From Arsenophonus nilaparvatae (GTDB taxonomy: Bacteria > Pseudomonadota > Gammaproteobacteria > Enterobacterales > Enterobacteriaceae): a stretch of DNA of 64,000 bases. The DNA lies in the NCBI RefSeq assembly GCF_000757905.1, contig NZ_JRLH01000004.1. One strand, given 5' to 3'. The translations under genes were made by a program, and so were the position numbers. The notes under the pieces were generated by a model. It worked only from the letters and a program-made list of their open reading frames with translations. It searched no databases and was not told where the DNA came from. This document shows, piece by piece, positions 19,624 to 29,390 of this stretch (position 1 is the stretch's first letter; each line of letters starts with the position of its first letter).

Positions 19624-20069
19624 ACCAAACCGGTTTGACGGTTAGCGTAATACCATCGACATCAATCACTTCGACTTCAGTGTTAGCTAATAATTGCTGA
19701 GAACAATAAACCCGCCAGCTACCATCAGCCAGTCGTATTCTGCTATAGCCATTATTGGTATCTGAGATTAAACGTGCTTTTGTGCCAATTAATTGATGTT
19801 GCTTTTGATTAGGTTCATCGGGCATTGATTTATTACGTATGCTAAGCCATTTACGCCAACCCAATACAGAAAGAATGATCATAATGGCAAATAATAGACC
19901 TTGCCAATCCCAACTCATTTCAGGTATAAGCCAGGTAATAAGCGCCATGATAACGGCAGCAACACCAGACCAGAGTATAAACGCCGGCACCGAGTAGCTC
20001 AGCAATTAACAGTAATCCACCTAAACAGAGCCAAAACCAGGCTGGTTGCGCAATTATTTGCTCAAGCAT
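19589..20069 (-). pseudogene. ybbJ: NfeD-like membrane protein YbbJ, broken by one frameshift
   Basis: YbbJ is the NfeD-like partner of the stomatin QmcA, encoded immediately upstream here as in E. coli. The ATG at 20069 starts a frame reading EQIIAQPAWFWLCLGG and a first membrane helix through AELLGAGVY. The conserved continuation LWSGVAAVIMALITW and the C-terminal OB-like domain lie in another frame, open from about 20005 to 19589. The two join if one base is removed near 19973-19982. It is either a young pseudogene or an indel error. Confidence 0.75.
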
Positions 20070-20085
20070 CGTTTAATACCTCTAG

Positions 20086-21027
20086 TTATGTTTGATTGCT
20101 TTTTTGGCTATCGCGTTTTTTGTTGTCTTGAAATAGTTCGCTAATGCCACCAATAGCACCCATTAAATTACTTGCTTCAAGCGGCATCATAATCACTTTG
20201 CTGTTATCAGCTTTACCAATATTGGTTAGCGCCTCGGTATATTTTTGTGCAATAAAATAGTTTATCGCCTGCATATCACCATTGGCAATGGCATTAGAGA
20301 CCATTTGGGTTGCTTTGGCTTCGGCTTCTGCCGCGCGCTCTCTCGCTTCAGCATGTAGAAATGCTGATTGACGTTCACCTTCAGCTTTTAAAATTTGTGA
20401 CTGCTTTTCACCTTCAGCTTTTAGAATAGCTGCCTGGCGTATCCCTTCAGCCTCAAGAATGTCAGCGCGCTTAGTTCGCTCTGCTTTCATTTGCGCATTC
20501 ATAGCATTAATTAATTCTTTCGGCGGCCGAACATCACGGATTTCAATTCGGGTGATTTTAAGCCCCCAGGTATTGGTAGCTTCATCGACAATATGCAGTA
20601 AACGACCATTGATTACATCTCGTTGAGACAAAATTTCATCTAGTTCCATCGCACCCAATACCGTACGAATATTGGTCATGGTGAGATTAATTACAGATAA
20701 TTCAAGGTTATTCACTTCGTATGCGGCACGAACGGGATCAACAACTTGAATAAAGCAAACGGCATCAATAGTGACATTGGCATTATCTTTAGAAATAACT
20801 TCTTGCGATGGAATATCGAAAACTCGCTCCATCATGTTGATTTTTCTTCCAATTTTATCCATGAACGGAACAATGAAATGTAAACCTGGTAGTAGTGTAC
20901 GGGTGTAGCGGCCAAAACGTTCAACCGTCCATTGAAAACCTTGTGGCACGGTTTTCACACAAGTTAAAACAATGACAATAGCAACAAAAATAATGATGGG
21001 TATGGCACCAAAAGAAAATAAGTCCAT
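20086..21027 (-). CDS. qmcA: SPFH/stomatin-family membrane protein QmcA
   Basis: A membrane-anchored band 7 protein thought to organise membrane protein quality control. One N-terminal membrane helix (residues about 5-22) precedes the SPFH domain (VPQGFQWTVERFGRYTRTLLPG). A long Ala/Glu-rich coiled coil follows (about 185-245), with repeated ILKAEGEKQSQ-type units. Length 313 against 305 in E. coli. It forms a unit with ybbJ. Confidence 0.93.
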   Translation of the reverse strand: MDLFSFGAIPIIIFVAIVIVLTCVKTVPQGFQWTVERFGRYTRTLLPGLHFIVPFMDKIGRKINMMERVFDIPSQEVISKDNANVTIDAVCFIQVVDPVRAAYEVNNLELSVINLTMTNIRTVLGAMELDEILSQRDVINGRLLHIVDEATNTWGLKITRIEIRDVRPPKELINAMNAQMKAERTKRADILEAEGIRQAAILKAEGEKQSQILKAEGERQSAFLHAEARERAAEAEAKATQMVSNAIANGDMQAINYFIAQKYTEALTNIGKADNSKVIMMPLEASNLMGAIGGISELFQDNKKRDSQKSNQT

Positions 21028-21047
21028 CGCGTTTTTCCTGTTTGATG

Positions 21048-21905
21048 TTAGTAAAGTAGTGAGTAAATTTGATGACGGTAGCGATTTGTTAAGGGATCAC
21101 TAGAGCCTAAGGCAGATAAAATATCCATCATCGTTTTTTTCACAGAACCGTCTCCTGCCGACAAATCTTTCTTAAGAAATGTTAGCAAAATTTCTAATGC
21201 TTCTTCATTTCTATTTACTTCATGTAGTTTAAGTGCCAATTGTACCGCTAGTTCGGCATTTTCTGGCTGTTGAGCGAAGGTTTCTTGTAGTTGCTTAATT
21301 TCCGGTGTATCTGCGGCTTTCTTTTGTAGTTCAATTTTGGCTAATAAACCTTGATAACGGCTATCTTGATCTTGAATAGCAATGGTGTTCAAAATTTTTT
21401 GGCTTTCATCTAACTGATTGAGGGTAATTAATGCTTCTGCATAAGTTAGGCTAATGTCACTATTTTTAGGCGCTAGTTGATGGGCTTCTTTTAGCAAGGG
21501 CAAAGCTTCGGCGGTTTTTCCAGCGGCCATTAATTCAGTCGCTTGAGCAATTTTTAATTCTTCTGCTGTTGGTAGGACATGCGTTAACATTTCGCGGATA
21601 AATTCTTCAGATTGAGGTCCTTGAAAGCCATCAATCGGTTGACCTTGCTGTAATAAATAGACAGTTGGAATGGCTCGTAATCCAAACTGAGCGGCAACCA
21701 TTTGCTCGGTGTCACAATTGACTTTTGCTAGCGTGAATTGGCCAGCATATTCAGCCGCTAATTTATCCAGCGTGGTACCTAAGGTTTGGCAATGAGAGCT
21801 TTGTGGTGACCAAAAATAGAAAACAACCGGTTGCGTCATTGATTGTTCGATGACTTGTTGCAGATTAGATTCGTTTACGTCGATGGCATAAGCAGCTGCT
21901 AGCAT
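21048..21905 (-). CDS. cnoX: thioredoxin-fold chaperedoxin CnoX (YbbN)
   Basis: CnoX protects proteins during hypochlorous stress and hands substrates to GroEL. The N-terminal thioredoxin domain has the degenerate active site SPQSSHC in place of CxxC, as in E. coli. The C-terminal half is a TPR region. The 285-residue length and C-terminus (RYRHQIYSLLY) match E. coli (284). It follows qmcA in the E. coli order. Confidence 0.93.
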   Translation of the reverse strand: MLAAAYAIDVNESNLQQVIEQSMTQPVVFYFWSPQSSHCQTLGTTLDKLAAEYAGQFTLAKVNCDTEQMVAAQFGLRAIPTVYLLQQGQPIDGFQGPQSEEFIREMLTHVLPTAEELKIAQATELMAAGKTAEALPLLKEAHQLAPKNSDISLTYAEALITLNQLDESQKILNTIAIQDQDSRYQGLLAKIELQKKAADTPEIKQLQETFAQQPENAELAVQLALKLHEVNRNEEALEILLTFLKKDLSAGDGSVKKTMMDILSALGSSDPLTNRYRHQIYSLLY

Positions 21906-21985
21906 GATGTTTCTCTTAAATTATGTTCGGTGATCCCTATAAAATAAGCTCAAACTTGGTTATTTCAAGGGGAAAAAGATATTTG

Positions 21986-22753
21986 TTATGTTAAAAATTT
22001 ATCCATTAACCGATCAGGTAATAGACGTTTCATAAAGGCAATAGCGTAAGTTAATAGTGTTACTGGGTAGCGAATTTTAGGCTTGGGACTCTCTAATGCA
22101 TGGAGTAGTCGTTTGACAACGTGTTCTGGTGTTAATGCTAGCCTTGCAGCGATAGTTGGATTTTCAACCGGATTATCTTTGTTGGTTTGATCGACGTTGT
22201 CAGTAAAACGTGTCTTAATTGGGCCAGGTTCGATAATACAAACTTTTATACCCGAGCCTTTTAGTTCAAGACGAAGTGCATCTGACCAAGCCTCTAAAGC
22301 ATGTTTACTGGCCGCGTAGGCCCCACGACCAGCAGAAGAGACAATTCCTAACACAGAGCTGGTCTGAATGATACGCCCTTCGTTATATGGTAGCATGGCC
22401 GGTAGCAATAGAGTGGTGAGCTGATGGATACTAAAAAAATTAGTGCAAAACTGCTGCTCTAGTTGTTGTCGACTAATGGTATTCAGTGAGCCATAAACAC
22501 CATAGCCGGCATTGTTAAATAAGGCATATAATCGGCCATTAGTTAATTCGATAACTTGTTGGGCTGCTTGTTTTACACTTTCTGCATTATCCATATCGAT
22601 TTTAATCGGTTCAAAGCCTAGTGTTTTCATGGTAATTAAATCGGCTTCTTTACGACAACCCGCTAATATTCGATAACCTTTGGTTAGCAAAATTTTGGCA
22701 GCGCATAATCCAATGCCACTTGAGGTTCCGGTAATAAAAATCACTCTTTTCAT
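21986..22753 (-). CDS. ybbO: short-chain dehydrogenase YbbO
   Basis: An NADP-dependent SDR-family oxidoreductase. The cofactor motif TGTSSGIG, the NNAG motif, and the catalytic Ser (TSSVLG) and YAASK are present in order. The IEPGPIKTRFTDNV stretch and C-terminus agree with E. coli YbbO. I started it at the internal ATG 22753 because the Rossmann strand begins immediately after; the upstream ATG 22780 would add nine residues. E. coli tesA, normally divergent next to it, is not present. Confidence 0.88.
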   Translation of the reverse strand: MKRVIFITGTSSGIGLCAAKILLTKGYRILAGCRKEADLITMKTLGFEPIKIDMDNAESVKQAAQQVIELTNGRLYALFNNAGYGVYGSLNTISRQQLEQQFCTNFFSIHQLTTLLLPAMLPYNEGRIIQTSSVLGIVSSAGRGAYAASKHALEAWSDALRLELKGSGIKVCIIEPGPIKTRFTDNVDQTNKDNPVENPTIAARLALTPEHVVKRLLHALESPKPKIRYPVTLLTYAIAFMKRLLPDRLMDKFLT

Positions 22754-22851
22754 AGTTTTTGATCTCAATAAAATTATCATTCTACGTATTAGTATTGATT
22801 CTTAATGCCAACAGATAAAGCGCTAAATAAGTAAAATAAGTCTGTTTTTAA

Positions 22852-24111
22852 TTACAATTTGTAATTTTGAGGTAATCGCTGTACTGGCGGTTTCATGAAT
22901 AATGTTAGTGATAAAATGATGAAAACAGGAATGGTAATAATTAAAAATGCCGGAGTAAAACTCGCTGTATAATCCTTTATTATTCCGCCAAAGAATGGGG
23001 CAAAACAGGCGCAAGTAGAGAGTAAGTTCATGACAGAAAAAAGCTCCAGGTATGGATCTCGACCAAAATAATTAGCCAGTAAAACACTTGAGGCTAGAAA
23101 GGTCATGCCATAACCGACTCCAACACCAATAGTAAATAAGATTAGCCACAGCCAGATTGTGGCAAAACTGAGGGCAATAAGTCCACAAATAATAATTATT
23201 AGACTGATTATTAATAATTTTTTTGGCTCTAGCTGCTCGCCGACTGCACCGCCAGCCAGGCGAGAGAAGGCGTTGATAAACGCCATTGCACTTAAGGAAC
23301 CTGCGGCAATTGTTTCGCTAAAACCTTGTTCTATAATGTGGGCAACGGCAAAGCTATTAACGGTAATACCGCACCAAAGAAAGGCGGTATAGCTAGCGGC
23401 AATGATATAAAATTGCCAGGTGCGTAGGGCACCACTGGCAGTCCATATTTCTTTCGTTTTGTAAATTGTTTCTGAAGAGTGTTGTGTCAATTTGTCAGCG
23501 ATCGTTTTGGCATGTGAAATTTCACGTTGGCCTTCGCGTAAGGTTAATAGTGTAATAAAAACAACAATGGCCAAACAAAGCGCTGAAATGACCCAGTGTA
23601 TGCGCCATGAACCCCAGACACGTGTTGCCAGGAAATAGATCCAAGGGCCTACCACACCGCCTAAGCCACCAATAGTGAAGTAGAAGCCAAAAGCGAGTGA
23701 TTGTTTTTCAAACAATCGCGAAATAACATAAGTACCTGGTACCGTTGCTAAAAAAGTAAAGCCAATGCCTAACAAGGCAGTACCAGAAAAGTAATCAAAT
23801 AAACTGGCGGTAGAATAGAGGCAATAAAAGCCAAGGATAAAAATAGTAAGGCCGAATAATAATGTTATTCGAAGACCCAGTTTACGGATCATTAAGGTTG
23901 GTAGATAGCTTGATAAACCACAGGTTAATCCTAATATCGTGAACCCCAGTCCTGCTTCTGCCCAGTTCCAATTGAATTCATTGATCATGCTAGGTAGTAC
24001 GACACCTAGAGAAGTGAAAGTGGTGGCTGTTGATAAGAAGTAAATTAATCCCAATAAAACTAACATATACCATGGGTAAATAGGACCAAATATTTGTTGT
24101 TGTGCAGGCAT
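22852..24111 (-). CDS. MFS transporter, substrate unknown
   Basis: A 419-residue major facilitator carrier with about 12 hydrophobic segments and a central charged loop (about 195-225). The first half resembles monocarboxylate/oxalate-type MFS proteins (STATTFTSLGVVLPSM), and the second half has the GGxxGxxL-type motif (RLAGGAVGEQL). The substrate cannot be read from the sequence. It sits alone between ybbO and the pur genes, where E. coli has different genes. Confidence 0.8.
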   Translation of the reverse strand: MPAQQQIFGPIYPWYMLVLLGLIYFLSTATTFTSLGVVLPSMINEFNWNWAEAGLGFTILGLTCGLSSYLPTLMIRKLGLRITLLFGLTIFILGFYCLYSTASLFDYFSGTALLGIGFTFLATVPGTYVISRLFEKQSLAFGFYFTIGGLGGVVGPWIYFLATRVWGSWRIHWVISALCLAIVVFITLLTLREGQREISHAKTIADKLTQHSSETIYKTKEIWTASGALRTWQFYIIAASYTAFLWCGITVNSFAVAHIIEQGFSETIAAGSLSAMAFINAFSRLAGGAVGEQLEPKKLLIISLIIIICGLIALSFATIWLWLILFTIGVGVGYGMTFLASSVLLANYFGRDPYLELFSVMNLLSTCACFAPFFGGIIKDYTASFTPAFLIITIPVFIILSLTLFMKPPVQRLPQNYKL

Positions 24112-24197
24112 TATGACTCCTAAGCAGACAACTATTGCATGAAAACAGTAAGCTTAACAATAAACTGGCTTATTCAACATGGTAGTTGTTTTTATTT

Positions 24198-25285
24198 TCA
24201 CTCATCGTGTCGTGGGGAATGCATTAATTTTGTGTTTAGCCATCCAATACTATCGTTATATTCACTAGGAAGTAAGGTTTGTATTGTATTTAATGAGTTT
24301 TTTATCGCTTGCCGATTGTTACTACACAAATTTAGATGGCCTACTTTGCGCGCTGGACGAACGTCTTTTTCATACCAATGTAGGTGAACTAAAGGTAATG
24401 ATAACCATGCAGGATTTAATGCTGTACCTATCAAATTAATCATGACTGCCGTAGAGTCTATATTAGGGGTAGGAATTGGTAGATTTGAAATGGCTCGCAG
24501 ATGGAGTTCAAATTGACTAATAGATGCGCCATTTTGCGTCCAGTGACCGCTATTATGAACACGTGGCGCTAATTCGTTAATTAGCAGTTTATCATTTAAA
24601 ATAAAACATTCCATTGCCATCACACCCACATAATTTAGTTTTGTCATAATGGTCGACAGCATCAATTCTGCCTGAGTTTGCAATTTTTTATCTGGCTGAG
24701 GAAAGGCGATACTTGCCCGTAGTATGCCCTCTTGATGCAGATTGTATGTTAGCGGGTAAAAAGCACATTGGCCATTTATATTACGTGCACCGACGAGTGA
24801 AACTTCTCCTAAAAAAGGAATGGCTTTTTCAACAATTGCTTGGCCATAAATCTCAGCTGGCAGTATTGATAGGTTATCCGGTGTGATACGCCATTGTCCA
24901 CGGCCGTCATAACCACCAGTACGACATTTAACAATAACAAAATCGCCTAACTCGGTAAATAATTGTGGCCATTGTGTTTGATTGGTAAGAGGTTGCCAGG
25001 GAGCTGTCGTTAAGGCTAAAGAATCTAGCAATTGCTTTTGTGGCAACCGGTCGGCCAGTTGCGGAAAGATATCGCGATTAATAAAGCTAGCTTGGTGAGC
25101 TAATTCACAGGTAAGCGGCGTTTCGGGCCAGCGCTCAATTTCGGCTGTTATGATGCTGTGTTGATAGGGGATAGTTTCTAGTTTATCATCGATACCGATA
25201 GGATAGACATAATACCTAACGGCTCTCCTGCTTGGCGTAACATGCGGCCTAACTGGCCATTACCAAGGACGCAAATCGATTTCAT
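24198..25285 (-). pseudogene. purK: N5-carboxyaminoimidazole ribonucleotide synthase PurK, broken by one frameshift
   Basis: PurK makes N5-CAIR from AIR, ATP and bicarbonate. The ATG at 25285 overlaps the purE stop and follows GGAGG. It reads CVLGNGQLGRMLRQAGEPLGI, then leaves frame at about 25209-25212 and hits a stop. The -1-base-corrected frame continues VYPIGIDDKLETIPYQHS and joins the ATP-grasp body (KCRTGGYDGRGQW, NELAPRVHNSGHW). One base appears to be missing. Loss would leave only the bicarbonate-dependent bypass, unless this is a sequencing error. The longest uninterrupted frame is 24198-25046. Confidence 0.85.
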
Positions 25286-25812
25286 TCCACCTCCCGTGGA
25301 TCGGGATTGCTTAAGACGTCATTAGTTTGTTTTAAACGCCAGATTGATAAACGCTCATAAAGTTCATTATCTGTACCAGCAAGAAATTGGGCTGCCAGTA
25401 ATGCTGCATTGGCTGCCCCAGCTTTACCAATTGCGAAAGTAGCCACCGGAATGCCCTTTGGCATTTGAACAATCGAATAAAGGCTATCAATACCATTAAG
25501 TGTCGCTGTTACAACGGGAACGCCAAAAACAGGAACTAACGTTTTAGCTGCTAGCATACCGGGTAAATGTGCGGCTCCACCAGCACCGGCAATGATAATT
25601 TGCAATCCTTTTTCTTTTGCTTGTTCAGCAAAGGTGAAGAGTTTATCTGGCGTGCGATGAGCAGAAACAATTTCTACTTGATAGGGTAGTTCTAGTTCAT
25701 TAAGTATATCGGCTGCATATTTCATCGTGCTCCAGTCGCTTTTGGAGCCCATTACTATGGCAATTTTGGCGTTAGAATGTGACGGTTTCTGTGCATCAAA
25801 TTGAGCGATCAT
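25282..25812 (-). CDS. purE: N5-carboxyaminoimidazole ribonucleotide mutase PurE
   Basis: PurE converts N5-CAIR to CAIR in purine synthesis. The phosphate-binding MGSKSDW, the catalytic His in SAHRTPD, and the GGAAHLPGM segment are all present. Length is 176 against 169 in E. coli, with a slightly longer N-terminus. It overlaps purK by four bases (ATGA), so the two form one operon. Confidence 0.97.
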   Translation of the reverse strand: MIAQFDAQKPSHSNAKIAIVMGSKSDWSTMKYAADILNELELPYQVEIVSAHRTPDKLFTFAEQAKEKGLQIIIAGAGGAAHLPGMLAAKTLVPVFGVPVVTATLNGIDSLYSIVQMPKGIPVATFAIGKAGAANAALLAAQFLAGTDNELYERLSIWRLKQTNDVLSNPDPREVE

Positions 25813-25939
25813 TAATTTGTTGCTCCTGGATTTAAGTCATTTATTGATGGCAAATTAAGAGAGATCATATCATGGCCGATAAAGAAGGAAAACGTTTGCC
25901 TAAATTTTTCATCACAGGATTAAGCTGAGATGGGAAACG

Positions 25940-26665
25940 TTAATAAAAAGGGAAATGAAGCAGCTCGATAGTTTTAGGCGTTATTTTGATCACTGAACCA
26001 TTTTGATCCCAGGCACCTAACACCGCTCGGTGTAATATTTTACCATTAACATTAATTTCATGGATAGCAGGTCGATGCGTATGGCCGTGGATCATCCAAT
26101 CGACTTGATATTTTCGAAATTTTTCAATTACTGTTTGTTCATTAACATCGGTAATATACTCTGGCTTAAGTCGGGTGGCAGATTGGCTATTCTTACGCAT
26201 TCTTTCAGCGATGCGGTGGCGGGTAGATAATGGAAGCGCTAGAAACAGCCGTTGCAACCAGCGATTATATACTCGTTTTCGATAACGCTGATAGGAAATA
26301 TCATCAGTACAAAGTGTATCACCGTGTAAAATGAGGATATTATGGCCATGTAGCGTTAATACTTTCTCTGCTGGTAATAAAATCATGCCACTTTCTTTAG
26401 CAAATTTCTTACCCAGTAAAAAATCACGATTACCATGAATAAAGTAGCAGGGAACACCTTTACTTTGCAGTTCCTTAAGTTCTTGCGCTATAGCTTCATG
26501 TAGCAGGCTGGGATCATCATCACCGATCCAATAATCAAAAAAATCACCTAAAATATACAAAGCCTTAGCTTGGCTCGCCTGTTCGCGTAAGAAATGCAGA
26601 AAACCGGCAGTGATAGCCGGCTCTTTTTCACTTAAATGTAAGTCAGCAATAAATAAGATTGCCAT
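25940..26665 (-). CDS. lpxH: UDP-2,3-diacylglucosamine diphosphatase LpxH
   Basis: LpxH hydrolyses UDP-2,3-diacylglucosamine to lipid X in lipid A synthesis at the inner membrane face. The metallophosphatase motifs appear in order: ADLHLSE, LGDFFDYWIGDD, HGNRDFLLG, LHGDTLC and HGHTHRP. Length 241 matches E. coli (240). It lies 10 bp downstream of ppiB in the same orientation, as in E. coli. Confidence 0.97.
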   Translation of the reverse strand: MAILFIADLHLSEKEPAITAGFLHFLREQASQAKALYILGDFFDYWIGDDDPSLLHEAIAQELKELQSKGVPCYFIHGNRDFLLGKKFAKESGMILLPAEKVLTLHGHNILILHGDTLCTDDISYQRYRKRVYNRWLQRLFLALPLSTRHRIAERMRKNSQSATRLKPEYITDVNEQTVIEKFRKYQVDWMIHGHTHRPAIHEINVNGKILHRAVLGAWDQNGSVIKITPKTIELLHFPFY

Positions 26666-26674
26666 AGTTTGTAA

Positions 26675-27175
26675 TTATTCGTTAACCGTTATGCGTTTGA
26701 TGATAACATCTTCAACTGGTACATCTTGATGTAAGCCACTACGACCTGTTTCGACTCCTTTAATTTTATCAACAATATCCATTCCTTCAACTACTTCGCC
26801 AAAAACACAGTAACCCCAGCCATTTTGCTGTTCTGAACGGAAATTTAGAAAGTCGTTGTCGACAACATTAATAAAGAATTGTGCTGTGGCTGAATGTGGA
26901 TCATTGGTTCTAGCCATCGCGAGCGTACCACGGTTATTTTTTAATCCGTTATTCGCTTCATTTTTGATTGGATCCTTGGTCGTTTTTTGCTGCATTCCGG
27001 GTTCAAAACCGCCACCTTGGATCATAAATCCATTAATAACGCGATGAAAAATTGTGTTATCGTAAAATCCATCACGACAATAGTTTAAAAAATTTTTTAC
27101 CGTTATGGGCGATTTCTCATCAAAAGTTTTAATGACAATATCGCCTAAATTGGTGTGAAAGGTTACCATAATCAC
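26675..27175 (-). CDS. ppiB: cytosolic peptidyl-prolyl isomerase PpiB (cyclophilin)
   Basis: Cyclophilin-type prolyl isomerase. It shows NFLNYCRDGFYDNTIFHRVINGFMIQGG with the catalytic Arg, then the ATAQFFINVVDN and WGYCVFGEVVEG segments. There is no signal peptide, which identifies the cytosolic PpiB rather than PpiA. Length is 166 against 164. It is divergent from cysS. Confidence 0.96.
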   Translation of the reverse strand: MIMVTFHTNLGDIVIKTFDEKSPITVKNFLNYCRDGFYDNTIFHRVINGFMIQGGGFEPGMQQKTTKDPIKNEANNGLKNNRGTLAMARTNDPHSATAQFFINVVDNDFLNFRSEQQNGWGYCVFGEVVEGMDIVDKIKGVETGRSGLHQDVPVEDVIIKRITVNE

Positions 27176-27439
27176 TATCCTGATAAATCGTTATAAGTAA
27201 TGTAAAAATCAAAAAGCAAAGTAATCAATTTAAAGTAGATCAACTATTTTATACCATATTGGGCTAATTGCGTCAGTATTTGTGGAATATTGAATAATTT
27301 CCTTGCGCCTTGTAGTTGCATAACTCAGAATATAGGGCTCCAATAGTTGTGTTTATTGGTAGAAATGGCCTCTTGCATAATCTTGTAATTAAAATAAACC
27401 ATTTACCGCATGTACCGGCTGATGATGGAAAAAGTCTCA

Positions 27440-28831
27440 ATGTTAAAAATTTATAATACACTAAGTCGTCAAAAAGAAGAGTTTAGACCAATTACCCCAG
27501 GCAAAATTGGCATGTACGTGTGTGGTGTTACTATTTATGATTTATGTCATATTGGTCATGGCAGAACTTTTGTCGCTTTTGATGTGATTAGCCGTTATTT
27601 GCGTTATCTTGGTTATGGCCTGACTTATGTACGTAATATTACTGATGTGGATGATAAGATCATCAAACGGGCAGCTGAAAATAATGAAACATGCGACGCT
27701 TTGACATCACGCATGTTGGCTGAAATGTATAAGGATTTTGATGCGTTAAATATTTTGCGCCCCGATTTTGAACCAAGAGCAACTGACCATATTAAAGAAA
27801 TTATTGATTTGACTGCGCGCCTAATTGAGCGTGGCCATGCTTATATTGCAGACAATGGTGATGTCATGTTCGCTATTAATAGCGATCCTGATTATGGACT
27901 ATTATCCCGCCAAGATCTCGAGCAATTACAAGCTGGAGCGCGGGTTGAAGTCACGGATGCCAAGCGTAACCCATTAGATTTTGTGCTATGGAAAATGTCT
28001 AAACCGAATGAGCCCAGTTGGTCTTCTCCTTGGGGAGATGGGCGACCAGGTTGGCATATAGAGTGTTCAGCCATGAATGGTAAACAACTGGGTGAACATT
28101 TTGATATCCATGGTGGTGGGGCAGATTTGATGTTTCCTCATCATGAAAATGAAATAGCTCAATCATCCTGTGCCCATAATGGCCCCTATGTAAACTATTG
28201 GATGCATACTGGAATGGTTATGATAGATCGGGAGAAAATGTCAAAATCATTAAATAATTTCTTTACCATTCGTGATGTATTGACACATTATGATGCCGAA
28301 ACAGTGCGTTATTTCTTATTATCAGGGCATTATCGTAGTCAATTAAATTATACCGAAGAAAATTTAAAGCAGGCTCGCACCGCGCTTGAGCGTCTTTATA
28401 CCGCTTTACGAGATACTGATACTAATAATATTATATCTACTGATAATGAAATATTTAAGCGGCGTTTTATGCAAGCAATGAACGATGATTTTAATACGCC
28501 GGAGGCTTATTCAGTTCTATTTGATTTGGCAAGAGAAATTAATCGACTAAAAGTCGATGATATGGCAATGGCGAATAGATTAGCAGTACAATTACGTCAA
28601 TTAGCCAATATCCTGGGGTTATTAACACAGGATCCTGAACAATTCTTACAAAGTCGAGCACAAGTTTCTCACAGTGCTGACATAGAAAAAATTGAGGCAT
28701 TAATTAAGCAACGTAATGATGCACGCGAAAACAAATTATGGGCGCAGGCTGATTCAGCGCGTGATGAACTGACTAAAATGGGCATTATATTAGAGGATAG
28801 TTCGCAAGGAACCGTATGGCGTCGTAAGTAA
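27440..28831 (+). CDS. cysS: cysteinyl-tRNA synthetase
   Basis: Class I synthetase charging tRNA(Cys). HIGH-type motif (HIGHGRT), zinc ligands (CVCGVT with WHIECSAM and HHENEIAQ), and the KMSKS loop (REKMSKSLNNF) are in order. Starting at ATG 27440 gives the E. coli-like N-terminus MLKIYNTLSRQKEEF; an upstream in-frame start adds ten residues without support. The length is 463, close to E. coli (461). Confidence 0.97.
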   Translation: MLKIYNTLSRQKEEFRPITPGKIGMYVCGVTIYDLCHIGHGRTFVAFDVISRYLRYLGYGLTYVRNITDVDDKIIKRAAENNETCDALTSRMLAEMYKDFDALNILRPDFEPRATDHIKEIIDLTARLIERGHAYIADNGDVMFAINSDPDYGLLSRQDLEQLQAGARVEVTDAKRNPLDFVLWKMSKPNEPSWSSPWGDGRPGWHIECSAMNGKQLGEHFDIHGGGADLMFPHHENEIAQSSCAHNGPYVNYWMHTGMVMIDREKMSKSLNNFFTIRDVLTHYDAETVRYFLLSGHYRSQLNYTEENLKQARTALERLYTALRDTDTNNIISTDNEIFKRRFMQAMNDDFNTPEAYSVLFDLAREINRLKVDDMAMANRLAVQLRQLANILGLLTQDPEQFLQSRAQVSHSADIEKIEALIKQRNDARENKLWAQADSARDELTKMGIILEDSSQGTVWRRK

Positions 28832-28942
28832 AAAACAGGTTCAAATTTTAGTCTATATATGGTTGTTAGATTGATTGTTTTTAGCTAAGTTTTGGTTTGT
28901 TGTGTAAATAGCGTGGTTAAACGGAATGTTTCTTTATAGGAT

Positions 28943-29060
28943 TTATTTCATCAGTAAACTATAAATCAATTCAGCCCCCATGAGATCGCCAGCGCCGGCT
29001 GTACCAATAATTTTACAAGCCGGCAGTTTTGCCAACTATATTCCGCTATTATTAATCCAT
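28943..29060 (-). pseudogene. remnant of a PfkB-family sugar/nucleoside kinase
   Basis: The minus strand reads AKLPACKIIGTAGAGDLMGAE, then LIYSLLMK and stop. This resembles the C-terminal PfkB signature (xTxGAGDxxxAxLIY), with an internal stop just upstream. Nothing else in the 560-bp gap between cysS and the deformylase gene (28832-29390) looks coding, so this appears to be the tail of a decayed kinase. Family recognised from the motif only. Confidence 0.45.
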
Positions 29061-29390
29061 ATAGGCTCCTCTTTACCTAATGATATTATTAGGTGATTAA
29101 TACCCTCTTTTGTGATTGTAAGGCTGTTTGTTGAATATCCAGTAAAGCAGCAAGTGAATGATCAAGCCCATATTCCAGTTGGTATCGATTCTAATTTATT
29201 TACACTGGTACTTAAGAGATTCTTTAAGTTTGGTAACTTATAAGCTTAATTTATTATTAATGTGTTAAAAACAAATATTGCTTTGATAATTCGTCATGTT
29301 TTCATTAATAAGTGAATTTGATTGAGCGTGAATTATTTCTAAATAGCCTCATGTTTTGCCAAAGCTTTTCCTGTTAATACGACATTACCT

